Assembly: GCF_001431595.1 (NCBI RefSeq) | Contig: NZ_LDJO01000037.1 | Span: 1 to 34,187, forward strand | Length of the DNA: 34,187 bases | Source: Stenotrophomonas acidaminiphila | GTDB taxonomy: Bacteria; Pseudomonadota; Gammaproteobacteria; Xanthomonadales; Xanthomonadaceae | Direction: 5' to 3' | In this document: one piece after another, positions 15,834-25,337 of the stretch | Layout of the letters: every line of letters begins with the position of its first letter | How positions within the stretch are numbered: the first letter of the stretch is position 1 | Translations under genes and position numbers: made by a program | Notes under the pieces: model-generated | The model's database searches: none | What the model saw: the letters and a program-made list of their open reading frames with translations, nothing else | Told to the model about the DNA's origin: nothing

Positions 15834-15861
15834 TGCCCTGACGGATCAGTGCTGCACACGG

Positions 15862-15894
15862 AAACGGCCGGGGCAACCCGGCCGTTTTCCTTTT
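15862..15894 (+). terminator. rho-independent terminator of the TonB receptor
   Basis: AAACGGCCGGG (15862-15872) and CCCGGCCGTTT (15877-15887) form an 11-bp stem with a GCAA tetraloop, followed by TCCTTTT. It lies 29 bases after the receptor stop. Confidence 0.9.
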
Positions 15895-15947
15895 CATGGG
15901 GGCAGCGCTACATTCGACCAACTGTGAAGGCGGAACCGAGGATGGAA

Positions 15948-17336
15948 ATGACGACGAAAGAGGCGGTGGCACGGGCGCTGCCGGTGCAGGATGCGCGGAT
16001 CTACCCGCGCGGCGGTCTGGACGTGTTGTCGCGGGCGGAGGTCGCGCGCCTGCGCGACGCGTCGAGCGGCGGCATGCACGAGTTGCTGCGGCGCTGCGCG
16101 CTGGCCGTGCTCACCAGCGGCAGCGCATCGGACGACCCGCGCGCGGCGCGCGACCTCTATCCCGACTTCGACATCCAGGTGGCGCAGCAGGACCGCGGCG
16201 TCCGCATCGACCTCACCAATGCGCCGGCGATGGCTTTCGTCGACGGCGAGATCATCCGCGGCATCGCCGAGCTGCTGTTCTCGGTGGTGCGCGACTTGGC
16301 GTACATGGCCATCGAGCTGGGGCCGGAGTATGCCTCGGACCTGGAGACATCCGAGGGCATCACCAACGCGGTGTTCGGCGTGCTGCGCAACGCCCGCATC
16401 CTGCAGCCGAGCGAGCCGAACCTGGTCGTGTGCTGGGGTGGTCACTCGATTTCCCGCGACGAATACCTGTACACCAAGCAGGTCGGCTATGAGCTGGGGC
16501 TGCGTGGCCTGGACATCTGCACCGGCTGCGGCCCGGGTGCGATGAAGGGACCGATGAAGGGCGCGACGATCGCCCACGCCAAGCAGCGCAGGACCAATAC
16601 CCGTTACATCGGCATCACCGAGCCGGGCATCATCGCCGCCGAGTCGCCGAACCCGATCGTCAACCACCTGGTGATCATGCCGGACATCGAGAAACGCCTT
16701 GAGGCGTTCGTGCGCATGGGCCACGGCATCATCGTATTCCCGGGCGGCGTCGGCACCGCCGAGGAAATCCTGTACCTGCTGGGCATCCTGCTGCGCGAGG
16801 AGAACAAGGCGCTGCCGTTCCCGCTGATCCTCAGCGGCCCGACCATCGCCGCGCCGTACTTCGAGCAGATCGACCGGTTCATACGCATGACCCTGGGCGA
16901 GGAGGCGGCCAGCCGCTACGAGATCATCGTCGGCGACCCGGTGGCGGTGTCGCGGCGCATGACCCAGGGCATCAAGCGGGTGCGCGAGTACCGGTTGGCG
17001 CACAAGGATTCGTTCTTCTTCAACTGGTCGGTGGAGATTCCGCACGAGTACCAGCAGCCGTTCGTTCCGACGCATGAGGCGATGGCCGCGCTGGACCTGC
17101 ATCACGGTCGTCCGGCACCGGAGCTGGCGGCGGACCTGCGGCGCGCGTTCTCGGGCATCGTCGCCGGCAACGTCAAGGAGGACAGCATGCAGCGGATCGA
17201 GCGCTTCGGGCCGTTCAGGATCCACGGCGACCCGGACATGATGCAGGCGCTGGATGCGCTGCTGCGGGCCTTCGTCGAACAGCGGCGCATGAAGATTTCC
17301 GGCGAGTATCACCCCTGCTACCAGGTCGTGACCTGA
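15948..17336 (+). CDS. ppnN: pyrimidine/purine nucleotide 5'-monophosphate nucleosidase
   Basis: PpnN (YgdH) is a LOG-fold enzyme that hydrolyses nucleoside monophosphates to a base and ribose 5-phosphate; in E. coli it is stimulated by ppGpp. The 462-residue product (E. coli about 454) has an N-terminal domain beginning YPRGGLDVLSRAEV, then CWGGHSISRDEYLY, the LOG core DICTGCGPGAMKGPMKGA and the family signature FPGGVGTAEE, and a C-terminal segment with AADLRRAFSGIVAGNVKE and ending HPCYQVVT. I prefer ATG 15948 because GAGG at 15938-15941 is correctly spaced. ATG 15942 is alternative, and an earlier frame start would run into the upstream terminator. It is convergent with the histidine kinase gene. 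Confidence 0.95.
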   Translation: MTTKEAVARALPVQDARIYPRGGLDVLSRAEVARLRDASSGGMHELLRRCALAVLTSGSASDDPRAARDLYPDFDIQVAQQDRGVRIDLTNAPAMAFVDGEIIRGIAELLFSVVRDLAYMAIELGPEYASDLETSEGITNAVFGVLRNARILQPSEPNLVVCWGGHSISRDEYLYTKQVGYELGLRGLDICTGCGPGAMKGPMKGATIAHAKQRRTNTRYIGITEPGIIAAESPNPIVNHLVIMPDIEKRLEAFVRMGHGIIVFPGGVGTAEEILYLLGILLREENKALPFPLILSGPTIAAPYFEQIDRFIRMTLGEEAASRYEIIVGDPVAVSRRMTQGIKRVREYRLAHKDSFFFNWSVEIPHEYQQPFVPTHEAMAALDLHHGRPAPELAADLRRAFSGIVAGNVKEDSMQRIERFGPFRIHGDPDMMQALDALLRAFVEQRRMKISGEYHPCYQVVT

Positions 17337-17355
17337 CCTGCTGCGCCGGCGCGGT

Positions 17356-17386
17356 GCCGCGTACCCGGTGCCATCCGGGGCGCGGC
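17356..17386. other. hairpin between convergent ppnN and kinase genes
   Basis: GCCGCG (17356-17361) and CGCGGC (17381-17386) enclose an inner CCCGG/CCGGG stem (17364-17368, 17375-17379). It has no T-run on either strand. Its position between two stop codons makes a termination or RNA-end role plausible. Confidence 0.4.
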
Positions 17387-17424
17387 ATCGGGTTCCGGGC
17401 GCTGGCGCCGGTACGTCCGCCTGC

Positions 17425-18432
17425 TCAGGCCGCCGGCACCCTCAGCGAGGCCTGGTAGCGCCCATCGGCTGCCTGCGTGTGGACATCGCCGCCCATCATC
17501 TGGACCCGTGCGCGCAACGCCTGCAGGCCGACGCTGTGGCCACGGTGGATGCTGCTGGCCATGGGCGCGGGCAGGTCGTTGCTGACCGTGATCCTGACCC
17601 CACCGGCTTCCGGCTGGATGGCGATCTGCAGCCTGCATGGCCCGGGCGAGGGCTCCACGCCATGGTGGATGGCGTTTTCCACCAGCGGCTGGATCGACAG
17701 GATCGGTACTGCGACGGCGGGCAGCGTGTCGGGCAAGGTCCATTCCACCTGCATCCGCGCACCGAAGCGCAGTTGCTCGATATCGATATAGCGGCGGGCG
17801 AGCTCCACTTCCTCATGCAGCGGGACCTGCCGCGAATCGGTCAGGGCTGCGCGGAACAGGTCGGCCAGGTCCAGCAGCAACTGCTCGGCCTTCTGCGGCT
17901 GCTGATGCACGAGCGCGGCCCCGGTATTGAGCGTATTGAACAGGAAGTGCGGGTGGATGCGTGCCTGCAGGGCATCCAGTTCCGCCTGCTTGGCGCGCAG
18001 CGCCAGTTGCCGCACGCGCCAGTGGTTCTGGAACGCGAGCAGTACCAGCAGGCCGGCCACCAGCGCCAATGCCAGCGCGCGCAGCACGAACAGGGTGCCT
18101 TCGTGGTCGCCCGGCGCATGGCGGAAGCTCATCAGCTTCCAGGATGCCGCGGCCATCAGCAGGGTGGTGACCAGCAACAGGCCCAGGCAGGTCCATGCTA
18201 GCGGCTGTGGCTTCAGCCGCCCGAGCAGTGGGCGAAGCAGATGGACCAAAGCCAGTGTGCCCAGGGTCGCCCACTGGATCCCCAGCGATGCCAGTCCGAA
18301 CAGTACCAGCCGGTCGTCCACCGGCGCCGGAGACAGGGCGAGCAGCGCGGCCAGCGCCTCTCCGGCGAGGACCACCCCGATCAGGGTCGCCGGGCTGAGC
18401 AGGATGTCGATCGGGCGATGGGGATGTGACAC
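17425..18432 (-). CDS. LytS/AlgZ(FimS)-type membrane sensor histidine kinase
   Basis: This 335-residue sensor has four or so hydrophobic helices in residues 10-135 and no large periplasmic domain. The dimerisation and phosphoacceptor region is QARIHPHFLFNTLNT (H160 the likely phosphorylated His), typical of the LytS/YehU/AlgZ group (His_kinase, PF06580). An ATPase domain follows with the N box QPLVENAIHHG and GLQALRARVQMMG. Such kinases normally pair with a LytTR-type regulator such as AlgR, but none is adjacent: the gene ends against ppnN and starts opposite the pilin operon. In Pseudomonas, FimS/AlgR activates the fimU-pilVWXY1Y2E operon, so this placement is suggestive. The start is GTG at 18432. 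Confidence 0.9.
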   Translation of the reverse strand: MSHPHRPIDILLSPATLIGVVLAGEALAALLALSPAPVDDRLVLFGLASLGIQWATLGTLALVHLLRPLLGRLKPQPLAWTCLGLLLVTTLLMAAASWKLMSFRHAPGDHEGTLFVLRALALALVAGLLVLLAFQNHWRVRQLALRAKQAELDALQARIHPHFLFNTLNTGAALVHQQPQKAEQLLLDLADLFRAALTDSRQVPLHEEVELARRYIDIEQLRFGARMQVEWTLPDTLPAVAVPILSIQPLVENAIHHGVEPSPGPCRLQIAIQPEAGGVRITVSNDLPAPMASSIHRGHSVGLQALRARVQMMGGDVHTQAADGRYQASLRVPAA

Positions 18433-18499
18433 GGCACCAACCTGGGCGGGGAACCGGGATCATAGCCACCGCGGGCGACCGCTGGCTCCCGGGATCGGC

Positions 18500-18508
18500 C
18501 CGCTCGTC
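18500..18508 (+). promoter_or_regulatory. AlgR-like box upstream of fimT
   Basis: CCGCTCGTC differs at one position from the Pseudomonas AlgR consensus CCGTTCGTC and lies 66 bases upstream of the chosen fimT start. A nine-base near-match in GC-rich DNA is weak evidence on its own; the adjacent AlgZ-like kinase gives it context. Confidence 0.3.
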
Positions 18509-18573
18509 GCAATCGTATGGAAATGGACCGGACGCCGCGGTTACTGTCGGTTTGGAAAATCATGGGGAGTGTC

Positions 18574-19107
18574 ATGTCGCTACGGGATGCTGGAACTCCG
18601 CGGCCATCGGCAGGGGCTGGGTTTACCTTGATCGAACTGATGGTGACGGTGGCCGTGCTGGCGATCATCGCCACGATCGCCGTGCCTGCCATGCAGGGGC
18701 TGATCGCCGCCAACCGCCTCAGCGCCACATCCACGGAGCTGGTCACCGCCCTGCAGCTGGCGCGCTCGGAGGCCATCCGCCGCAATGCGCCCGTCACGGT
18801 CTGCGGCAGCGACAACGGCACGAGTTGTGCCAGCACGACCGACTGGAGCCGCTGGATCGTGACCGGTCGCGACAATGCCGACGGCAGCAGCGAAGTGATC
18901 CGCGATTCGGCCGTGTCGGGTGACATGCAGGTCGCCGGGCCGGCCGCCGGCATCCGTTTCCGCCCCACGGGCCTGCTCGATGCGCAGGCCAGCATGACGG
19001 TCTGCCTGCCGGTGAGCACCGTGGGTGACAACCAGCGGGTCGTGACCATGCTGGTCGGTGGTGGAGTCACCACCACCAAGAACAATGGAGGTGGGGCATG
19101 TCCATGA
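18574..19107 (+). CDS. fimT: minor type IV pilin, GspH/FimT (FimU) family
   Basis: This prepilin of 177 residues is first of the minor-pilin operon. Leader cleavage is expected at AGAG/FTLIELM (after G16), with E21 as the conserved Glu5 and the hydrophobic helix MVTVAVLAIIATIAVP. The C-terminal domain has the GspH/FimT pattern (LARSEAIRRNAPVTVC, WSRWIV, IRFRPTGLL). By analogy with Pseudomonas FimU it would sit in the priming complex that starts pilus assembly and carries PilY1 to the tip. I chose ATG 18574, preceded by GGGGAG; ATG 18562 and 18517 would give longer leaders. The end overlaps pilV by ten bases. Confidence 0.9.
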   Translation: MSLRDAGTPRPSAGAGFTLIELMVTVAVLAIIATIAVPAMQGLIAANRLSATSTELVTALQLARSEAIRRNAPVTVCGSDNGTSCASTTDWSRWIVTGRDNADGSSEVIRDSAVSGDMQVAGPAAGIRFRPTGLLDAQASMTVCLPVSTVGDNQRVVTMLVGGGVTTTKNNGGGACP

Positions 19108-19580
19108 ACGGCGCCGTCCACGGCCCGCGTCGGCCGACGGGGCGGCATTTGGCACGCAACCAGCGGGGCGTCAGCCTGCTGGAAGTCATGATTTCGGTGC
19201 TGATTCTCGGTATCGGCCTGCTTGGCATCGCTGCGATGCAGGCGCTGGCACTGCGCGGCGGGCAGGGCTCGCTGGAAAGCAGCCAGGCGGTGATGCAGAC
19301 GACGTCGATCGCCGAGGCGATGCGCGCCAACCGGCTCAATGCAGGAAATTATGCGATGGCCATGACCTGTAGCGCGGGTTCGGGCGGAAGTCTGGCGCAG
19401 AACGATCAGGCAGCCTGGATCAACGCGCTCAAGAGCACGATGGGCGTGGCAGGCGACACCAGTACCTGCGGCCGGATCGAGGCGCTCGGCAACAGCCGCT
19501 ACCGGATCACGGTTCAGTGGGACGACCAGCGCGCCGGCGGCAGCAGCACCCGCCAGGTGGCAACCGAGGTGCGCATATGA
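19098..19580 (+). CDS. pilV: minor type IV pilin PilV
   Basis: This 160-residue prepilin has a long 24-residue leader ending NQRG, processed before VSLLEVMISVLILGIGLLGI. That combination is characteristic of PilV (LLEVMI, GLLGIAAMQ); Glu5 is E29. The remainder contains SIAEAMRANRLN, another typical PilV segment, and ends with short beta-strands. GGAGGTG (19087-19093) is an excellent ribosome binding site inside the end of fimT. The stop overlaps pilW (ATGA). It is predicted to join the minor-pilin tip complex. Confidence 0.93.
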   Translation: MSMNGAVHGPRRPTGRHLARNQRGVSLLEVMISVLILGIGLLGIAAMQALALRGGQGSLESSQAVMQTTSIAEAMRANRLNAGNYAMAMTCSAGSGGSLAQNDQAAWINALKSTMGVAGDTSTCGRIEALGNSRYRITVQWDDQRAGGSSTRQVATEVRI

Positions 19581-20437
19581 ATGGCATGGCTTACCGTGCA
19601 GGCCGCCGCCGCTCGGCGGGCTTCAGCCTGATCGAGTTGATGATCGCCCTGGTGCTGGGGTTGATGGTGCTGGGTGCGGCGTTCGTCATGTTCCAGTCCA
19701 ATCAGAACTCGTTTCGTGCCAACGAAGGGCTGAACCGCATCCAGGAAAGCGCGCGGGTCGCGTTCGAGGTGATGTCGCAGGACATCCGCTCGGCCGGCGG
19801 GTCTGCCTGCTCCACGGCCTCGGTCGTGGAAACCACGGGCGCCCAGTCCGATGCGTTCCGTGACAATCCGATCACCGGCAATGCCAGCCAGCTGACCGTG
19901 GTTTCCGGGGAAGATGCGGCCTATAAGGTCACCGCATCGACCTCGACCTCCATCACCCTGGATTCGGCGCAGGTTTCCGATGCCACGGACAAATTCGAGG
20001 TGGGCGACTGGCTGCTGCTGTGCAATGCGCGCAAGAGTTTCGTGGTGCAGGCCACCAGCGTAAGCAGCAGTACCGTCGGGTTCGCCGCGCTGCCGGGCGG
20101 TTACAACCCCGGCGCCGACCAGCACGCACCGCCATCCTCCGTGGTGGTGGGGCGGTTGCGCAGCGCGCGCTGGTATGTCGCCGCCAATGGTCGTGGTGGC
20201 AACTCGCTCTATGTCTCGCGCTTCGGCGGCGCGGGCGAGGAAGTCACCGACGGTGTCCAGTCGATCGCCTTCTCCTATCTGCAGCAGGGAGGCGCTAGTT
20301 ATACGGCTACCCCCGCCGACTGGTCATCGGTCATCAGCGTGCGTGCCACCATGGTGCTCACCGGGCGGGATGTGGATGGCAAGGCATTGACCCGCAATTC
20401 GTCCAATATCTTCAGCCTCCGGAGTCGTACGCTATGA
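19577..20437 (+). CDS. pilW: minor type IV pilin PilW
   Basis: This prepilin of 286 residues is the largest in the cluster apart from PilY1, as expected for PilW. The 15-residue leader ends RRRSAG and is cut before FSLIELMIALVLGLMVLGAAF; Glu5 is E20. A NRIQESARVAFEVMSQDIRSAGG stretch follows the helix and is usual for PilW. The start overlaps the pilV stop and is preceded by GAGGTG (19566-19571). The ATGA overlap with pilX continues the translationally coupled chain. Confidence 0.93.
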   Translation: MNGMAYRAGRRRSAGFSLIELMIALVLGLMVLGAAFVMFQSNQNSFRANEGLNRIQESARVAFEVMSQDIRSAGGSACSTASVVETTGAQSDAFRDNPITGNASQLTVVSGEDAAYKVTASTSTSITLDSAQVSDATDKFEVGDWLLLCNARKSFVVQATSVSSSTVGFAALPGGYNPGADQHAPPSSVVVGRLRSARWYVAANGRGGNSLYVSRFGGAGEEVTDGVQSIAFSYLQQGGASYTATPADWSSVISVRATMVLTGRDVDGKALTRNSSNIFSLRSRTL

Positions 20438-20985
20438 GCCTTTCCGTCGGCACCGGCGGCCCCACTCTGGCGGCAAGCCGCGCGCAGCGGGGCATCACCT
20501 TGCTGGTGGTGTTGATATTGCTGCTGATACTGTCGGTCCTGGGCATCGCGATACTCCGCAGTTCGGCCATGCAGGAGCGCATGAGCGCCAACATGCGTGA
20601 CCGCAGCCTGGCCTTCCAGGGAGCCGAAACCGCCCTGCGTTACGCGCAGGACGTGGTATTGGCCGGGAATTCGGCCTGGGAAGCGGGAACGATCCCGGCA
20701 GCCGCCGATTGCACCAGCACAAGTGTCTGTCCGACCGGGGCGGCTGCGGTCTGGGCGAGCCTGCCTACAGGCACCTACGACACGCGTTTGGGGGCGGCGC
20801 CCCAGTATTGGATCGAGTACCTGGGCGTCGGGCCGGGCTACAAGGGCAACTGCGACAGCCTGCCGCCTTCGCCGGACTGCGAGAGCCCGCTTTTCCGCAT
20901 CACCGCGCGCAGCCGTTCCGTCGGGCGGGCGGATGTCGTGCTGCAGGCCAACGTGGCCAGTCGTACCCCATCACCGGGACAATGA
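20434..20985 (+). CDS. pilX: minor type IV pilin PilX
   Basis: This 183-residue prepilin has a 20-residue leader ending RAQRG, then ITLLVVLILLLILSVLGIAI and MQERMSANMRDRSLAFQGAE, the hallmark PilX N-terminal region. The Glu normally at position 5 of mature pilins is Val here. That is expected for PilX/GspK-like subunits at the filament tip, which have no subunit above them to contact. The start overlaps the pilW stop and the end overlaps the pilY1 start. Confidence 0.92.
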   Translation: MSLSVGTGGPTLAASRAQRGITLLVVLILLLILSVLGIAILRSSAMQERMSANMRDRSLAFQGAETALRYAQDVVLAGNSAWEAGTIPAAADCTSTSVCPTGAAAVWASLPTGTYDTRLGAAPQYWIEYLGVGPGYKGNCDSLPPSPDCESPLFRITARSRSVGRADVVLQANVASRTPSPGQ

Positions 20986-23900
20986 TCATGAAGCGCAAGC
21001 ATTCCAAGCACGGGACATCCCAGCCGACCGGGCGCCAGTGGTGGGCCGGCCCTGCCGCGTTCCTGGCCAGCATGTTGGCCTTGCCGGTCAACGCAGGCAT
21101 CGTGATCCCCGACGATCCATTGACCACGGCGGCGCGCGTAGCCCCCAACATCCTGTTCATCCTGGATGACTCGGGATCGATGGCCTGGCGCAACATGAAC
21201 AACCAGGACGTCACCGAAATCACCGGCCCCGGCTCGTTCAGCAGCCGGCCCGATGCCAACGGCGTGTCCTCGGGTACCGGCGTCACCACGGAAACCCTGG
21301 ACAACTCCAGGCTGTACATGCAGAGCTATGCGACCAATACGCTGTACTACAACCCGGCGGTGACCTACAAGCCGTGGATGGATGCCGATGGCAATCGCCT
21401 CACGGGTGGCATGGACTTTACCCGGGTGTACAGCAGTGATCTGGTGGTGACGCACTCCGGTGCCGGAACCAACGGCGGCTCGAAGGATCTGTCGGCGAAC
21501 ATCCAGACGTTCTACGTGCCCAAGAACACCGCCAATACCGCTGCTTCCTATCTTTCCAACGTATCCAATTACTACCGCTACCAGATCATACCGGGCAGCG
21601 GGGACATCCTGCGCGGCGTCTACGGCACGGTGGTGACCACCGCCAAGCAGACGGTGCAGGTGGGTGGCAGCAATACGGCCACCGGTACTCTTTCCAACAA
21701 TACGGCCGTCGACAACCGGCTGGCCTCCGTATCTGCCGGCGCAGTGCTCGAGATCACCATCGACAACACCAGCTCCAACAATTCCCGGACCCTCAATTAC
21801 TGGGTTTACGACCCTTCCGGAAATGTCGTCTGCTCCGGCGTTTCGTCGCGCAACAGTTCCGGGTTCTGCCAGGTGCCCGAGACGGCCGCTGGCCAATACA
21901 CGGTCAGGGTGCAGCGCAACACCAACAACAGCACCGGCTACCAGATTTCCGCACAGCGCTACACCACCAACAGCTGTGATGGACAGGGCAGTGGTTATGG
22001 CTGGATCGACTGTGCCGCGGCGCTGCCTGCATCGCGTACGGGCTCGGCCAATACGGTGGCGGACGAGAAGGCCAATTTCGCTACCTGGTACTCCTACCAC
22101 CGCACCCGCACCAAGGCGGCCAAGGCAGGTGCCGCCGAGGCGTTCAGTCCGTTGAACAGCAAGGTGCGCGTCGGGTTCCGCACCATCTGGGGCCGCAATA
22201 CGTTCGACATCCCGGTCCGCGACGGCAACGACGGGCGCTTCGTTAACAACGTGGCCGACCCCACGGTGGCCGGCAGCACCAGCACCACGTCGCGTTCGAC
22301 CTGGTACAACCGGTTGTTCGCCGCCGGGGCCAGTAATGGCACGCCACTGCAGCAGGCGCTGGACGATGCCGGCACCTACTTCAGCCGCTCCGATTCGAGC
22401 GGTCCGTATGGCCCTGAATCAGGCAGTGACCAGCTTTCCTGCCGGCAGAACTTCTCGATCCTGACCACCGACGGCTACTGGAATACCTCGACGGTCAACA
22501 GTGGCAACGCCGACGGCACCAATGGCAGCACCATCAAGGGCCCCAAGAACAAGACCTATACGTATACGGCGGCGGCCCCCTACAGCGACAGCTATTCCAG
22601 GACGCTGGCCGACGTGGCGATGAAGTACTGGAAGACGGACCTGCGTACCGAAGACTACATGGGGAACACGTCCAGGCCGGACAACAACAATGTGCCGGCG
22701 ACGGACGCCGATCCCGCGTTCTGGCAGCACATGGTCACGTTTGGCATCTCGATCGGCCTGAAGACCACCATGGGCTGGTCGAGCGTCGACAGCGTGCCGG
22801 CCAATCCGGCCTGGCCCGACCCGGACACCTCCAATCCCGGCACGGACAACGCGCGGCGCATCGACGACCTGCTGCATGCCGCGGTCAATGGGCATGGCCA
22901 GTTCGTGTCCGCATCCAGTCCGTCCGAGTTCACCGCCGGGCTGGGCAAGGCGCTCGCGGCGATCGCGCAGCGCACCGGGTCGTTCTCCAACGTCGCCACC
23001 AACTCCGCATCGCTCAATGCCGGCTCCAAGGTGTTCAGCGCCAGCTACGTCTCCGGTACCTGGACCGGTACGGTGAAGGGTCAGACGGTGACCCGTGATG
23101 GCGTGGGTAGTGGCTGGACATCCAGCATTCCGCCACTGGCGACCCGCAAGGTGTTCACCTATGGTGGAACCTTCCCCACGACGAGCCAGCAGGCGGCGCT
23201 GACGCGCGTCGGCGGGCCGGCGGACTACGCGGTGACGGGGGCGGACAACGCGGCGTACATCAAGGGCGACAGCAGCAATGAAGAGCGCAATGGCGGTCTG
23301 CTGCGCAACCGGCCCAGCACCGTGCTGGGGGACATTGTCGGCTCTTCCCCCTTCTATGTGAGGGAGACGGACACCCTGTACGTGGGCGCCAATGACGGCA
23401 TGCTGCATGCCTTCAACGGCACCAGCGGCCAGGAGCTGTTCGCCTACGTGCCCAACATCATCAATTTCAACCAGCTTGCCACGCTGAGCCGGGGCGACTA
23501 TTCGCACAAGTTCTTCGTCGATGGCCCGGTGGTCGTGACCAACCGCGCGTTGACGCCCAACAAGAACATTCTGGTGGGCAGCCTGGGCAGGGGCGGCAAG
23601 GGCCTGTATGCGTTGAACGTGACCGCACCGGCGTCCGCCACCGCGAGTGGTGTTTCCCTGTGGGAGCGTTCGGAAACCACCGATGGCAACATGGGTCAGG
23701 TGCTGGGCCGGCCCATCCTGGCCAATGTGCAGGGAACCACCAATGCCGCCGTCGTTTTCGGCAACGGCGTCAACAGCAGTCACGACCGGGCCGTGCTCGT
23801 GGTGCTGAATGCCGTGACCGGTGCCGTCATCCGCGAGATCGATACCGGCGCGGGTTCGTCCTCGGCACCCAACGGTCTTTCCGCGCCGACCGGCATCTAC

Positions 23901-24692
23901 GGTCCTGACGGCAAGACCCTGGCCTATGTGTATGCCGGGGACATGCTCGGCAACGTGTGGAAGTTCGACCTGACCAACACCTCGGCGGCTGCATGGACCG
24001 CCACCCGGCTTTTCACTGCGCAGGACGCGACCGGCAAGGCGCAGCCGATCAGTGCGGGCGTCACCGTGGCAACCCATCCGTGGACCAACAAGCGTTGGGT
24101 ATTCTTCGGTACCGGCCGCTACCTCACGACGGAAGATGCCGATTCCAGCAACGTCAACGTGCAGAGCATGTACGGGTTCATGGACACGGGGGCGACGATC
24201 AGCCGTTCAGATCTGACCCAGCGCACCGTCCAGGTGACGTCGGGCACCTCGAGCGGGTACCCGGTGCGGGCCTTCCAGGGGAAGGCCAGCCTGCCTGCTG
24301 GATCCAAGGGCTGGTACATCGACCTGCCCGAGGCGGGCGAGCGGATCGTGCAGGACGCCCAGGTGGTATCCAGCTTCCTGCTCACCGCCAGCATGATACC
24401 GACCGGCAATGCCTGTGATGCGGATGGCCGCGGTTACATCAATGCGCTGGATGCGTTCACCGGGACCAGTGCGGGCAGCTCCTATTTCGACCTGGACAAG
24501 AACTCCTCGACCAACGACACGATCAACGATCTGCCGGTCGGCTCGGTGGACGCGGGCGTGGGCATGCCTACGTTGCCAAACCTGATGCGCGGCGTCATGT
24601 TGGTTGCAGGCAGCAACGGCGAAATCGTGGCCGTGCCGACGATTCCACCCCGCTGGGAGCGGGTTTCCTGGCGCGATCTGAAGGGAGATTGA
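20982..24692 (+). CDS. pilY1: type IV pilus tip adhesin/assembly factor PilY1
   Basis: This 1236-residue secreted protein (Pseudomonas PilY1 about 1160) opens with a signal peptide ending ALPVNA (residue 38). A von Willebrand A-like MIDAS motif follows ([13 protein letters not shown]62, S64, S66). The C-terminal half is a PilY1 beta-propeller: [67 protein letters not shown] and [10 protein letters not shown] DxDxN-type loop (D1170, D1172, N1174, N1178, D1179) near the end is a candidate calcium site. The ATG overlaps the pilX stop; M3 is an alternative start. With the minor pilins it would form the pilus tip and act in adhesion, twitching and surface sensing. No pilY2 gene follows. Confidence 0.94.
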   Translation: MIMKRKHSKHGTSQPTGRQWWAGPAAFLASMLALPVNAGIVIPDDPLTTAARVAPNILFILDDSGSMAWRNMNNQDVTEITGPGSFSSRPDANGVSSGTGVTTETLDNSRLYMQSYATNTLYYNPAVTYKPWMDADGNRLTGGMDFTRVYSSDLVVTHSGAGTNGGSKDLSANIQTFYVPKNTANTAASYLSNVSNYYRYQIIPGSGDILRGVYGTVVTTAKQTVQVGGSNTATGTLSNNTAVDNRLASVSAGAVLEITIDNTSSNNSRTLNYWVYDPSGNVVCSGVSSRNSSGFCQVPETAAGQYTVRVQRNTNNSTGYQISAQRYTTNSCDGQGSGYGWIDCAAALPASRTGSANTVADEKANFATWYSYHRTRTKAAKAGAAEAFSPLNSKVRVGFRTIWGRNTFDIPVRDGNDGRFVNNVADPTVAGSTSTTSRSTWYNRLFAAGASNGTPLQQALDDAGTYFSRSDSSGPYGPESGSDQLSCRQNFSILTTDGYWNTSTVNSGNADGTNGSTIKGPKNKTYTYTAAAPYSDSYSRTLADVAMKYWKTDLRTEDYMGNTSRPDNNNVPATDADPAFWQHMVTFGISIGLKTTMGWSSVDSVPANPAWPDPDTSNPGTDNARRIDDLLHAAVNGHGQFVSASSPSEFTAGLGKALAAIAQRTGSFSNVATNSASLNAGSKVFSASYVSGTWTGTVKGQTVTRDGVGSGWTSSIPPLATRKVFTYGGTFPTTSQQAALTRVGGPADYAVTGADNAAYIKGDSSNEERNGGLLRNRPSTVLGDIVGSSPFYVRETDTLYVGANDGMLHAFNGTSGQELFAYVPNIINFNQLATLSRGDYSHKFFVDGPVVVTNRALTPNKNILVGSLGRGGKGLYALNVTAPASATASGVSLWERSETTDGNMGQVLGRPILANVQGTTNAAVVFGNGVNSSHDRAVLVVLNAVTGAVIREIDTGAGSSSAPNGLSAPTGIYGPDGKTLAYVYAGDMLGNVWKFDLTNTSAAAWTATRLFTAQDATGKAQPISAGVTVATHPWTNKRWVFFGTGRYLTTEDADSSNVNVQSMYGFMDTGATISRSDLTQRTVQVTSGTSSGYPVRAFQGKASLPAGSKGWYIDLPEAGERIVQDAQVVSSFLLTASMIPTGNACDADGRGYINALDAFTGTSAGSSYFDLDKNSSTNDTINDLPVGSVDAGVGMPTLPNLMRGVMLVAGSNGEIVAVPTIPPRWERVSWRDLKGD

Positions 24693-24696
24693 GAAA

Positions 24697-25101
24697 ATGA
24701 AGAGTGGGCGAGGCGCTCGGGAGTCTGGCTTCAGCCTGATCGAGCTGATGGTGGTGGTGGCGATACTGGCGATTCTCGCCAGCATCGCATTGCCGAGCTA
24801 CAACGAACACATGCGCAAGGCGCGCCGGGCGGCGGGTGCGGCATGTGCTGCGGCGGTGGCGCAAAGACTGGAGCGGGTGTACACGACCGACCTGAGTTAT
24901 GCGGCGGCGCCGAACATCGCCACGTTGACCGCTTCATGCGACAGTGATGCGCTGCTTTATTACACCTTCAGCAGGAATGTCGGTGCGCGTACTTACACGG
25001 TCTCCGCCGCGCCCAAGGGCAAGCAGTCGGGTGATTCGTGCGGGACGTTGAGCATCAACCAGTTGGGCGTGAAATCCCCGAGCAGCTCTGGCTGCTGGTA
25101 A
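24697..25101 (+). CDS. pilE: type IV pilin-like protein PilE
   Basis: This 134-residue prepilin has a leader of 11 residues ending RESG, cut before [34 protein letters not shown], with Glu5 at E16. Two C-terminal cysteines (SCGTLS and the final GCW) could close the usual pilin disulfide loop. AAGGGAGA lies before the ATG, four bases after the pilY1 stop, so it is the last gene of the operon. Position and length fit the minor pilin PilE of the Pseudomonas cluster rather than the major pilin PilA. Confidence 0.92.
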   Translation: MKSGRGARESGFSLIELMVVVAILAILASIALPSYNEHMRKARRAAGAACAAAVAQRLERVYTTDLSYAAAPNIATLTASCDSDALLYYTFSRNVGARTYTVSAAPKGKQSGDSCGTLSINQLGVKSPSSSGCW

Positions 25102-25157
25102 TCCGGCGGAGTGGTGCGCAGGGGGCGTGGGCCGACAGGGAGGTCGGCCAGGCAAAT

Positions 25158-25189
25158 AAAAAAGCCTGCGATCGCTCGCAGGCTTTTTA
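25158..25189. terminator. bidirectional terminator between pilE and tRNA-Asn
   Basis: AAAGCCTGCGA (25161-25171) pairs with TCGCAGGCTTT (25176-25186) around TCGC, extended by A/T pairs on both sides. The A-rich left flank and T-rich right flank make it work on both strands: for pilE on the plus strand and for tRNA-Asn on the minus strand. Confidence 0.92.
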
Positions 25190-25191
25190 TC

Positions 25192-25268
25192 TGGCGCCCG
25201 AAGTTGGACTCGAACCAACGACCCCCTGATTAACAGTCAAGTGCTCTAACCGGCTGAGCTATTCGGGC
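25192..25268 (-). tRNA. tRNA-Asn (anticodon GUU)
   Basis: Read on the minus strand this is a complete 77-base tRNA with encoded CCA. The acceptor stem is GCCCGAA/TTCGGGC, the D-arm is GCTCAGCCGGTTAGAGC, the anticodon loop CTGTTAA contains GTT, and the T-arm has GGTTCGAGTCC. The discriminator base is G. Confidence 0.98.
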
Positions 25269-25278
25269 GGGGACGCGC

Positions 25279-25307
25279 ATTCTACGCAGCGCCGCCGGGG
25301 CGTGCAA
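25279..25307 (-). promoter_or_regulatory. promoter of tRNA-Asn
   Basis: On the minus strand TTGCAC (25307-25302) and TAGAAT (25284-25279) are exactly 17 bases apart. They end 10 bases before the tRNA, with a GC-rich discriminator as is common for stable RNA promoters. Confidence 0.75.
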
Positions 25308-25337
25308 GCCCCGCCGGCGCGTCGCGGGCGCGGGCGT

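Noticed and set aside
25192..25268. tRNA-Asn as an integration site for a mobile element.
   Set aside because: No integrase gene and no repeat of the tRNA 3' end is present in the window; the flanking genes are conserved chromosomal ones.
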